Shown piece after piece: positions 40,855 through 51,372 of a stretch of 64,000 nt of DNA (the first letter of the stretch is position 1; every line of letters starts with the position of its first letter). Made by a program: the position numbers and the translations under genes. Under the pieces are notes generated by a model that worked only from the letters and a program-made list of their open reading frames with translations, did no database searches and was not told the DNA's origin. Source of the DNA: Nemertoderma westbladi (lineage: Eukaryota > Xenacoelomorpha > Nemertodermatida > Nemertodermatidae); the NCBI GenBank assembly GCA_032718475.1, contig JAUCBJ010004802.1, positions 1 through 64,000 of the forward strand, in the 5' to 3' direction.

Positions 40855-43533
40855 GTTAGGGATTCTGTGTTTTATGTATTTCCTAAGTTATTAGATCTTA
40901 CTTTGTTTGTGGAAGACAATTTAATTGCTTGTAGCACTAGTTCTAGTTCATACCTCTTTACTTTATAGAAGTAACTGAGTCTGTACTCCCAGATATTCCC
41001 ATTGGCGATATCTTCTTTGCTGAAGTGAAGGATGCTGCAAAGAGCATTAAGACCAATCGTGCCAGTGGAGTAGATGGTGTTCCCCCTGAGGTCTTTAAAA
41101 TACCTGAGTGTTTAAAGCTCATCTATCCCATCATAGTAGACATGTACCGAACAACAAGAGTCCCACAAGAAATGAAAACAAATAAGTTGGTGCCAGTTCC
41201 CAAGAAGGGCAACCTGACACTCTATGGTTCTTTTCGGGGAATCTCTTTGATCTCGATTGCTGCAAAGCTACACAATAGAATTCAAAAAAGAAAGACAGGC
41301 ATCTGGCTGTTATCTTTGTTGACACCTTCAAGGCCTTTGGCTCAGTCTCTCGCTCATGTATGTTCAGCATACTTTCATTATATGGGATTCCTCATGAAAT
41401 TATTGCAGCAATCAGATCAGTATACGATGGTTCGACAACATTTGTGTCTACTGTTGACGGTGACACAGAACCATTCGATTCGAAGTGTTATGGGGAGTCT
41501 TTCAGGGAGACACACTTGCGCCATTCTTGTTCATAATTGTGGTTGACTATGTTCTACGCATGTCCTTAGATCATCATAATGATGTTGGGGTTATGGTAAC
41601 TCCACCTACTGGCTCCAGAAGTCGAGGAAATCCTGCCAAGTACCTAACTGATATAGACTTGGCTGATGACTTATGAGTACTCTCAGAATAACTAGAGGGA
41701 GCCCAACGGCTCCTCAGCTCATTAGAACATGCTGCTTCTAGTGTTGGTCTTTTTATTAACTCCAGAAAGACCAAAATTTTGACAGTTAACTTTGAAAGTC
41801 CTCAGCAAGTCTCTGATCGGATGAGCATAAGCTCAAAGGATGGTATGCTTGAGCATGTGGACGACTTCTGTTACCTGGGATCATGGATCCGGAAGTCAGG
41901 TCAGGACTTTCGAATTTGGACTTGCTACTTTGGAAGTAACACAGAATTCATCGGAAACTGAACGTCCGATATTTTGAGCCGCAGAAGTTCCAGTACTCCT
42001 CTATGGGAGTCCATGCGGGGCTCTAACTGCTGAGGACACCAAATCTCTGAATGGCACATTCACAACAATGCTACGCCGGGTTCATTGTGTCAAGTACAAT
42101 GCACACATTTCCAACCAGACTCTATATAACATTGGAGGTGTCTCATTGGTTCCTCCAAGCTTGACACTAGAACAAAGTCGCCTCCGTTTTGCAGGACATT
42201 TCTTTCGCCGTGAGGACCAGCCAGTGCATAATCTTGTGCTTTGGCAGTCCCATGGAGAAAATATGCATTTTCGTGAGACGCATCCTAAAGGACAAAGGCC
42301 TTGAAGATGCGTGCGGGGTAGGGAGTTGTGACGGTGCAATTTTGTTGATATCCGGCATAGCATTTTTAATGCACGCTGCATTAATGCACCTTGCCAATTG
42401 TGGATTGCATGGGGACAAAATATTTTTGTTAAGCTGGCATAACATCTCAATGTGCAGTTTCAATGCAACAGGGCGATTACAGTTATACCAGTAAAGCAAA
42501 GGATAGTACTGAACTGCATGCTGATTGGATCCGGTTCCTTGGTTGCCTGGCGACAATGCTTTCTACGTAGTATTAGACTCTTTCAATTTATTTTTTAGCA
42601 GCATATAAGTAAAATTTAATGCTGATAATTTTTTTCACTGTTTTCCTGAGGGTTTATAGTGGTTTCCTTATGTTTTACGGTGATTACTTAAGGGGTACCA
42701 TGCGAGGAGTACATTTAGGATTGCCAATTTAGAATAGTACATGTGTTAAATTTCCTGCTGATCAATATTTTCCTATGTTTTCCTTGTGTTTTACTGTTTT
42801 ACTAGTGTTTTCCTAATTTAGAACTATCCCATACATGGCCTAAAAAGTAAAATGAATGTTATCCAATGGGTCACACTTTTCCCTAGGGAAGATTGTACCC
42901 CCTTTCTCCCGATTTCGGGTTATATTCGAGTGAAAAAAGTAATAACTTAAGATTAAATTATTTGTTATCCGTACACCCAAACCCTGGAGAAAAATGAGTG
43001 CCGAAAGGGAAAAAGCAACCCACAGGATTGCATTGATTTTGCATTTTGAAAAAAAAAAACAGAAATTGAAAATAAGAAAATATGAAATAATTTTTTGGTG
43101 GAATTTGTTTAATTTATTACTTTACATGTGTTGAAATAGCATAAAAAGGTTTACACGTAATTGGCAAATACCATGCACACACTCCAAATAAACTTTAATG
43201 TCTGCTCCGGTTTACAATAAAACAAATCAATATCCAATATTTCTTTATATAGTTGAGCTGCCTCTACTTCCGTCATCATCCCAAATATATTAATTATAAT
43301 CCTAAAGTCGCTAGCAAAACAACAACTTACACCCAAACCAACCCACCTAACTTTATTTTACACCAATAATAATATTTAATTACAATTGCAATGTGTCCTT
43401 TTTAATATTTATTTATTTACCCCAAGGCGCCAAGGGGTGTATCTTTTCTTACTATATTACTCTATATATGACTAATAACTACTACATATTTATTAACAAC
43501 ATATTAAATTGACTGCCTCATTGCATTATTTAG
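40855..43533 (+). other. CDF gene intron (2,679 bp) carrying a LINE
   Basis: Bounded by GTTAGG and 'ttgcattatttag', phase 0 on both sides. It holds a decayed LINE at 40971-42310 in the same orientation as the gene. The remaining 1.2 kb (42311-43533) is AT-rich with T-runs and no recognised gene. Confidence 0.8.
40971..42310 (+). pseudogene. Decayed LINE reverse transcriptase inside the CDF intron
   Basis: Reverse transcriptase blocks survive in several frames: SIKTNRASGVDGVPPEVFK, LVPVPKKGNLTLYGSFRGI, then FVDTFKAFGSV, GVFQGDTLAPFLFIIVVDY, LADDL, then the C-terminal SVGLFINSRKTKI, HVDDFCYLGSWIR and RLRFAGHFFRREDQPVHNL. Several frameshifts and stops separate them. The element is related to but clearly distinct from the LINE at 24026-25690. 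The 5' end is truncated close to the exon 1 donor (about 115 bp away). Confidence 0.85.
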
Positions 43534-43992
43534 GTTCTATCACAAGACCACCGTAACGATGTTCTCTCTAACATTGCGGCCATTTTGTTCGGAACTTTGG
43601 GCGCCTATCTCTGGTCCAACCTCGATCCCATCGGCGCTATACTCATCTCTCTCTACATCCTCTACAGCTGGTGCCGTACTGGTCTGGGGTCCATCCAACA
43701 GCTGACTGGTCGTACCGCCCCCGCCGTGTTCCTACGGACCCTCACCTGGATCGCGCTCAACCACAGCCCCGAGATCCTAAAGATCGACACCGTCCGCGCG
43801 TTCCATCACGGATTCAACTACCTCGTCGAGGTTGACATCGTGCTCCCGGAGGACATGACCTTGCGATTGGTCCACGATATCGGGGAATCCCTCCAGGTTA
43901 AACTCGAGAGATTAAACGAGGTGGAACGTTGCTTCGTACATATCGACTACGAGTTCCAACACAAAGCGAGCCACGAGCACAAAGAGGTTTAG
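43534..43992 (+). CDS. Mn-type cation diffusion facilitator, exon 2 (residues 231-382)
   Basis: Exon 2 starts after 'catttatttag'-like pyrimidine/AG sequence in phase 0 and ends at TAG 43990-43992, giving a 382-residue protein with exon 1, the usual size for this family. D235-HRN-D239 is the second D-x3-D metal site (fifth membrane segment), supporting manganese or iron rather than zinc as substrate. Two hydrophobic segments (~240-257 and 261-277) complete the six expected. Residues ~300-370 form the cytosolic C-terminal domain (DTVRAFHHGFNYLVEVDIVL, HDIGESLQ, CFVHIDYE). The tail HKASHEHKEV is His-rich. This exon is notably GC-rich compared with its surroundings. The substrate is inferred from motifs only. 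Confidence 0.88.
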   Translation, partial: VLSQDHRNDVLSNIAAILFGTLGAYLWSNLDPIGAILISLYILYSWCRTGLGSIQQLTGRTAPAVFLRTLTWIALNHSPEILKIDTVRAFHHGFNYLVEVDIVLPEDMTLRLVHDIGESLQVKLERLNEVERCFVHIDYEFQHKASHEHKEV

Positions 43993-44086
43993 CATAGAGA
44001 TTGATTGGCGTTACTCAACGGCGTTACATTATTATAGTTACAGACAATCTAGGATAAGTAGAGTTGTAAAGCAAATAGATTAGATT

Positions 44087-44092
44087 AATAAA
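44087..44092 (+). terminator. Polyadenylation signal of the CDF gene
   Basis: AATAAA lies 95 bases after the stop codon, in AT-rich sequence. Confidence 0.6.
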
Positions 44093-44643
44093 ATTAAAAT
44101 ATTTCTGTATAACAAAGGAATTAACTATTTATTACTGCAGATTACTTTAGAAACAAATAGGCGTTCCCAGGCAACCCACCACGGGATGTATAATTCGCAG
44201 AACGATCTTTGTTAATCAATATAATGCTTATTTCTATTTTTTTTCCTACTGTTTACGTAATTTTATATTAAATTAAACTGACTACTTTGCGGTGAAATCG
44301 CACCGCTATACCACCTTCTCAGTTGCCCTGGCAATAACCACTCCCTAACTCACTGGGCTACAAATAATGCTTTCTAAAGTTGACTACATTTTTTACTCGA
44401 TAATACTGTATAGCGTATACACTACAGTGAACCTTATAGTAATTTAATTTTTACTATTAATTTTAATGTACCTTATTTTAATAATCCCACCGATCTAATG
44501 TGCCCGAATATGGGCTTAATATAAATATTATTTATACGTCATTTTATTTCTCGAAATTGCCTTTTATCACTATTTTTGCTCGCAGTATACCATAGAACCG
44601 GTTAAAGGATCCCACATCCCCTTGGATTTGCGGTATCTCTGAG
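44093..44643. other. Intergenic, no gene seen
   Basis: AT-rich. A minus-strand stretch at 44310-44360 weakly recalls an RNA polymerase III A box ('tagcccagtgagttaggg') but has no matching B box. Confidence 0.4.
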
Positions 44644-45675
44644 TTTACCAGTGAATAAGTTTACCAGTGGATGAGTTTACCAGTGGATATGTTTACCAGT
44701 GAATAAGTTTACCAGTGGATGAGTTTACCAGTGGATGAGTTATAAGTTTAACAGTGGATGAGTTATAAGTTTACCAGTGGATAAGTTGACCAGTGGATAA
44801 GTTGACCAGTGGATAAGTTTACCAGTGGATATAAGTTTACCAGTGGATAAGTTTACCAGTGGATAAGTTTACCAGTGGATAGGTTTACTAGTGGAAAGTT
44901 TACCAGTGGATGAGTTATAAGTTTACCATTGTATAAGTTTACCAGTGGATAAGTTAACCATGGGATAAGTTTACCAGTGGATGAGTTATAAGTTTACCAG
45001 TGGATAAGTTTACCAGTGGATGAGTTATACCTTTACCAGTGGATGAGTTATAAGTTTACCAGTGGATAAGTTAACCATGGGATAAGTTTACCAGTGGATG
45101 AGTTATAAGTTTACCAGTGGATAAGTTTACCAGTGGATGAGTTATACCTTTACCAGTGGATGAGTTATAAGTTTACCAGTGGATAAGTTTACCAGTGGAT
45201 AAGTTAACCATGGGATAAGTTTACCAGTAGATAAGTTCTAAGTTTACCAGGGGATAAGTTTACCAGTGGAGGAGTTTACTAGTGGATAAGTTAACCACGG
45301 GATAAGTTTACCAGTGGATAAGTTCTAAGTTTACCAGTGGATACGTTTACCAGTGGATGAGTTTACTAGTGGATAAGTTAACCATGGGATAAGTTTACCA
45401 GTGGATAAGTTATACGTTTTCCAGTGGATAAGTTTACCAGTGGATTAGTTTACCAGTGGATAAGTTTACCAGTGGATTAGTTTACCAGTGGATAAGTTAA
45501 CCAGTGGATGAGTTATAAGTTTACCAGTGGATGAGTTATAAGTTTACCAGTGGATGAGTTATAAGTTTACCAGTGGATAAGTTATAAGTTTACCAGTGGA
45601 TGAGTTATAAGTTTACCAGTGGATGAGTTATAAGTTTACCAGTGGATGAGTTATAAGTTTACCAGTGGATAAATT
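44644..45675. repeat. ~17-bp GTTTACCAGTGGATAA minisatellite
   Basis: About 60 copies of 'agtttaccagtggat(a/g)a', often with an inserted 'gttata' giving longer units. Larger blocks recur, for example those with 'ttaaccatgggataa' at ~44955, 45070, 45205 and 45378. Confidence 0.95.
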
Positions 45676-45811
45676 GAAAAGTGTTGCGCTGCTGAAATGC
45701 AACGAATTACGGTTGTTGACTGATGATACGGAAATGATATCGATGAAGGGACAACCAGTTGTTTTTCTATAAACAAAGCCATTTTCTACAATAACATATA
45801 AACAATTAAAT

Positions 45812-45940
45812 GTGTCATAGGAGCTGGGGTATGAAACATGAATGTGTCATAGGAGCTGGGGTATGAAACATGAATGTGTCATAGGAGTTGGGGTATTAAA
45901 CATGAATGTGTCATAGGAGCTGGGGTATGAAACATGAATG
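45812..45940. repeat. 32-bp tandem repeat, four copies
   Basis: Four units of 'atgtgtcataggagctgggg' plus 'tatgaaacatga', one with a G-to-T change. An ATTAATTA-rich stretch with 'acacgatt' words follows to ~46005. Confidence 0.9.
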
Positions 45941-46009
45941 AAACAATTAATTAATTACACGATTAATTAATTAAAAGATTAATTAATTACACGATTGCGT
46001 GACTTTTAA

Positions 46010-46936
46010 GTCTCAGTGATACTGTACGCAATTACCATTTCAATAGGCTAAGCCAATCAAATCAATATTTAGTAATTTTAGATTGTCCAATAGCTGATAT
46101 GATATTGGGACCTTTAATACTATACAATAGAGGCACTCGGGCCGTTAATAAACAACGTTAGTAGAATAGAGGATAGATATTATTATTATTATTGTACGTG
46201 GCCTACACTACTGTAGGCTTACACGGGTTACACCTAAATTACATAAACAGATCACAGTCTTTGATTGTCCATGATGCATTTATTTCAATCCAATATTGAT
46301 TTATTTAATTGAGTCCGCGATTTCGAGGCATCTCACATACCGCCAAATCTTGGCTAAAAAATAAAACCAAAATATTAATTAGCCTATTAAATATTTTGTA
46401 GTCAGCAGTTGTCATCGTCTAATTACATCATTTTATTATATCAATACTAATTAAGCCTACGTGCATCATTTTAATAAATTATCAACAACTGCAAATATAA
46501 TTCTGAACTAATAAGTTTGATGATTAATAACTAACGTTGAGCTTAAAAGTATTACCCCCGACTTTTATTAAACTATACACAGTATTAATAACTACAACAG
46601 TATATAACAGTATAACACTGCACTTGTAGTAGACCGTTCTTTTATCTAAATACACTAGTTTACTTTCACTTTCACAATGTATTCAATGTTGTACATGTAG
46701 TCCTACTACTAATTTAACGTACCTAAATTGTTGGGATTTTGGGTGATGGAATAGAGTGACATTAAACATAGTGGGAGGGATGGACCCATAATCCGAGTTG
46801 GTTGTCCTGTAACCAGGGTGACAGCGACGGGAAGTGGGGGGTCCGTAGCCCTCGTACACGGTCGTAGTTAATCCTAATTGGTCGAATGTTAGACGACCTT
46901 TACCAGTCTATGATAAATATAAGGGTAATGGTGAAA
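46010..46936. other. Intergenic, no gene seen
   Basis: AT-rich with a short (TAT)n at ~46175-46190. No coding or RNA gene could be supported. Confidence 0.4.
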
Positions 46937-47640
46937 AATATCGAGACTTCAAAAACATCGAGAGTAAAAATAACAAAAGTAAAAATATCGAGAGTAAAAA
47001 TAACGAGAGTAAAAATATCGAGAGTAAAAATAACGAGTGGTGAAAATTAACGTGATTAAAAAATATCGAGAGTAAAAATAACGCGAGATGAAAAATATCG
47101 AAAATAACGAGTGTTGAAAAATATCGAGTGTTGAAAAATATCGAGAGTAAAAATATCGAGTGTTGAAAAATATCGAGTGTTGAAAAATATCGAGTGTTGA
47201 AAAATATCGAGTGTTGAAAAATATCGAGAGTAAAAATATCGAGTGTTGAAAAATATCGAGAGTAAAAATATCGAGTGTTGAAAAATATCGAGAGTAAAAA
47301 TATCGAGTGTTGAAAAATATCGAGTGTTGAAAAATATCGAGAGTAAAAATATCGAGTGTTGAAAAATATCGAGAGTAAAAATATCGAGAGTTGAAAAATA
47401 TCGAGAGTAAAAATAACGAGTGTTGGAAATTAACGTGATTAAAAAATATCGAGAGTAAAAATAACGAGTGTTGAAAAATATCGAGAGTAAAAATATCGAG
47501 AGTTGAAAAATATCGAGAGTAAAAATATCGAGGGTTGAAAAATATCGAGAGTAAAAATATCGAGTGTTGAAAAATATCGAGAGTAAAAATATCGAGTGTT
47601 GAAAAATATCGAGTGTTGAAAAATATCGAGAGTAAAAATA
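46937..47640. repeat. ~16-bp AAAAATATCGAGAGT minisatellite
   Basis: About 45 units alternating 'atcgagagtaaaaat' and 'atcgagtgttgaaaaat'. Long minus-strand frames (LLSIFFNTRYF-like) reflect the repeat. A reverse-complement cluster lies at 48046-48157. Confidence 0.93.
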
Positions 47641-47759
47641 TTGCATTTTGCTTGAGCATTTTATTTAGAATTATGGGACAATATTGCAGTGCATGGGTTA
47701 CAACAGTGCAAGTGCAAATAAATGGCATTAATACACCTTGGGTACCCATTCACCCGATT

Positions 47760-48010
47760 TATTATACTAGCTGGTTTTTGCTATTTTTTTTATAAATATT
47801 ATAGGATAAGTGCTAGCTATCAATTTTGATAAATATTTTTGTTCTAGTCACATTTTTTAATTCTAGATGACATTTTCAATTTTTTAAAATAGCTAGCTAG
47901 TATTTTCTACTTCTTTTTATAAATGTTATAGAACACGTGTAAGCTACCAATGTTGATAAATATGTTTTGTTCTAGAACACATTTTTTGTTCTAGAACATT
48001 TTAGGAAAAC
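47760..48010. mobile_element. TTCTAGAA-family repeat copy
   Basis: Contains 'ctatcaattttgataaatat', 'ctagctagtattt' and two TTCTAGAAC sites near 47980-48000, matching sequence around the fold-back element at 5690-6790. It sits in the loop between two opposed minisatellite clusters. Confidence 0.6.
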
Positions 48011-48045
48011 AATTATCATACAACCCTTATTTTAAAAAATTATTA

Positions 48046-48157
48046 CTATCGATATTTTTACTCTCGATATTTTTACTCTCGTTATTTTTCAACACTCGAT
48101 ATTTTTACTCGCGTTATTTTTACTCTCGATATTTTTCATGTCTCGATATTTTTCAAT
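48046..48157. repeat. Inverted cluster of the ATCGAGAGTAAAAAT minisatellite
   Basis: Seven or so units of 'atttttactctcgat' and 'atttttcaacactcgat', the reverse complement of the array at 46937-47640. Confidence 0.9.
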
Positions 48158-48170
48158 ATAACCAATATAA

Positions 48171-48394
48171 GTCGTAGTTACAGTAGTTCTAACAATGCGA
48201 TAAGAACCTATGACACCCGACACCACACCCCACCATTAATTAGGTTTAACTAAATAATACGCGAGATCTACAGGGCTGTGTGTCGTAGTTACAGTAGTTC
48301 TAACAATGCGATAAGAACCTATGACACCCGACACCCCACCCCACCATTAATTAGGTTTAACTAAATAATACGCGAGATCTACAGTGCTGTGTGT
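48171..48394. repeat. 112-bp tandem duplication
   Basis: Two near-identical copies starting 'gtcgtagttacagtagttct' and ending 'ctgtgtg', differing at only a few positions. No coding sign. The following ~290 bp to 48689 contain a short (CTGTGT)n and nothing else recognised. Confidence 0.92.
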
Positions 48395-48689
48395 GCTGGT
48401 CGCACTGCACTAGATATATGGCAATAATCTAAGCTTGAGTAACAAAATAAAGTATTATATATATCTACTGTCTGTGTCTGTGTCTTATCAAAGTCCTACA
48501 AACGTATCCGAAGGACTTCTGATCCATATTTATAAGTAGGGCCTAAATAAATCATCAACATGGTCCAGCATACCATCCTTAGAGCTTATATAATCATACG
48601 ATCAGACATTTCCTGAGAATGGTCGAAGTTAACTGTTTTGGTCTTCATGGAGTTACAAAAAAACTATACAATAAATGACAATATTCTAT

Positions 48690-51030
48690 TGTTTCTGCAC
48701 CTTGTTCACCATATTATATTGTTTCTGCACCTTGTTCACCATATTCACTTGTTTCTGTACCTTGTTCACCATATTCTATTGTTTCTGCACCTTGTTCACC
48801 ATATTCTATTGTTTCTGCACCTTGTTCACCATATTATATTGTTTCTGCACCTTGTTCACCATATTCTATTGTTTCTGCACCTTGTTCACCATATTATATT
48901 GTTTCTGCACCTTGTTCACCATATTCTATTGTTTCTGTACCTTGTTCACCATATTCTATTGTTTCTGCACCTTGTTCACCATAATCTATTGTTTCTGTAC
49001 CTTGTTCACCATATTCTATTGTTTCTGCACCTTGTTCACCATATTCTATTGTTTCTGCACCTTGTTCACCATATTCTATTGTTTCTGCACCTTGTTCACT
49101 AAATTCTATTGTTTCTGCACCTTGTTTACCAAATTCTATTGTTTCTGCACCTTGTTCACCATATTCTATTGTTTCTGTACCTTGTTCACCATATTCTATT
49201 GTTTCTGCACCTTGTTCACCATAATCTATTGTTTCTGTACCTTATTCACCATATTCTATTGTTTCTGTACCTTGTTCACCATATTATATTGTTTCTGCAC
49301 CTTGTTCACCATATTTTATTGTTTCTGCACCTTGTTCACCATATTCTATTGTTTCTGTACCTTGTTCACCATATTCTATTGTTTCTGCACCTTGTTAACC
49401 ATAATCTATTGTTTCTGTACCTTGTTCACCATATTCTATTGTTTCTGCACCTTGTTCACCATATTCTATTGTTTCTGCACCTTGTTCACCATATTATATT
49501 GTTTCTGCACCTTGTACACTAAATTCTATTGTTTCTGCACCTTGTTCACCATATTCTATTGTTTCTGTACCTTGTTCACCATATTCTATTGTTTCTGCAC
49601 CTTGTTCACCATATTCTATTGTTTCTGTACCTTGTTCACCATATTCTATTGTTTCTGCACCTTGTTCACCATAATCTATTGTTTCTGTACCTTATTCACC
49701 ATATTCTATTGTTTCTGCACCTTGTTCACCATATTCTATTGTTTCTGCACCTTGTTCGCCATATTCTATTGTTTCTGCACCTTGTTCACCATATTATATT
49801 GTTTCTGCACCTTGTTCACCATATTCTATTGTTTCTGCACCTTGTTCACCATATTCTATTGTTTCTGTACCTTGTTCACCATATTCTATTGTTTCTGCAC
49901 CTTGTTCACCATAATCTATTGTTTCTGTACCTGGTTCACCATATTCTATTGTTTCTGCACCTTGTTCACCATATTCTATTGTTTCTGCACCTTGTTCACC
50001 ATATTCTCTTGTTTCTGCACCTTGTTGACTAAATTCGATTGTTTCTGCACCTTGTTTACCAAATTCTATTGTTTCTGCACCTTGTTCACCATATTCTATT
50101 GTTTCTGCACCTTGTTCACCATATTCTATTGTTTCTGCACCTTGTTCACCATAATCTATTGTTTCTGTACCTTATTCACCATATTCTATTGTTTCTGCAC
50201 CTTGTTCACCATATTATATTGTTTCTGCACCTTGTTCGCCATATTCTATTGTTTCTGCACCTTGTTCACTAAATTATATTGTTTCTGCACCTTGTTCACC
50301 ATATTCTATTGTTTCTGCACCTTGTTCACCATATTCTATTGTTTCTGCACCTTGTTCACCAAATTCTATTCTTTCTGCACCCTGTTCACCAAATTCTATT
50401 GTTTCTGCACCTTGTTCACCATATTGTATTGTTTCTACACCTTGTTCACCATATTCTATTGTTTCTGCACCTTGTTCACTAAATTCTATTGTTTCTGCAC
50501 CTTGTTCACCAAATTCTATTGTTTCAACACCTTGTTCACCATATTCTATTGTTTCTGCACCTTGATCACCACATTATATTGTTTCTGCACCTTGTTCACC
50601 ATATTCTATTGTTTCTGCACCTTGTTCACCATATTCTATTGTTTCTGCACCTTGTTCACCATTTTATATTGTTTCTGCACCTTGTTCACAATATTCTATT
50701 GTTTCTGCACCTTGTTCACCAAATTCTATTGTTTCTACATCTTGTTCAGCACATTCTATTGTTTCTGCACCTTGTTCACCATATTCTATTGTTTCTGCAC
50801 CTTGTTCACCATATTCTATTGTTTCTGCACCTTGTTCACCATTTTATATTGTTTCTGCACCTTGTTCACCATATTCTATTGTTTCTGCACCTTGTTCACC
50901 GAATTATATTGTTTCTACACCTTGTTCACCATATTCTATTGTTTCTGCGCCTTGTTCACCATATTCTATTGTTTCTGCACCTTGTTCACCATTTTATATT
51001 GTTTCTGCACCTTGTTCAGTTCACCATAAT
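48690..51030. repeat. 30-bp minisatellite, ~78 copies
   Basis: The unit is GTTTCTGCACCTTGTTCACC followed by ATATTCTATT. The period is almost exactly 30 with no indels for over 2 kb. All three plus-strand frames are largely free of stops because 30 is divisible by three and the unit has no plus-strand stop codon. A 784-codon frame with an ATG at 48675 (FYCFCTLFTI repeat) results. I treat it as non-coding, though the lack of indels is noted below. Confidence 0.96.
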
Positions 51031-51277
51031 CTGTTGTTTCAGGCCAATTCGCGCACAAACCATATTATGAATTGAGATGCATTTATGAAAATGGATCATT
51101 CTGCTTTTACTAAGAATTAAAAACACTCACCTGTTCTTTGCTCTGTAAGTCAGCCATATATTATATTAAATACATTTATTTTTAAAAGGTTAAATTAATC
51201 GACAGTGTAATTAATGTAAATGTGGATCTACACAAATGAACTTTAATTATTAAAAATTAATAATAAGTATATACGTC

Positions 51278-51372
51278 ATTGTTCAACAAATAGCACATTA
51301 TAGCGTCACGGCACGAGTGATTTTATTAACGAGGGCCGTAAAAGCTTTAATGTGCTAATTATGAACAATGGC
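51278..51372. repeat. Short fold-back element (~38-bp arms)
   Basis: 'cattgttca' plus 'tagcacattatagc' on the left pairs with 'gctttaatgtgcta' plus 'tgaacaatg' on the right, around a ~16-bp loop. A minimal MITE is likely. Confidence 0.65.

Noticed and set aside
40855-40968. C-terminal extension of the CDF exon 1 frame
   Set aside because: The conserved protein jumps from residue 230 to 43534 across GT-AG borders in phase 0; the extension is not conserved-looking and is intron.
44310-44360. Minus-strand pol III A-box-like sequence
   Set aside because: No B box at the right distance and no foldable tRNA.
46949-47749. Two overlapping long minus-strand frames (LLSIFFNTRYF-like)
   Set aside because: Products of the ATCGAGAGT minisatellite.
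48675-51029. 784-codon plus-strand open frame
   Set aside because: It is the 30-bp minisatellite read in a frame without stops. The other two plus frames are also largely open, so openness is no evidence of a gene.
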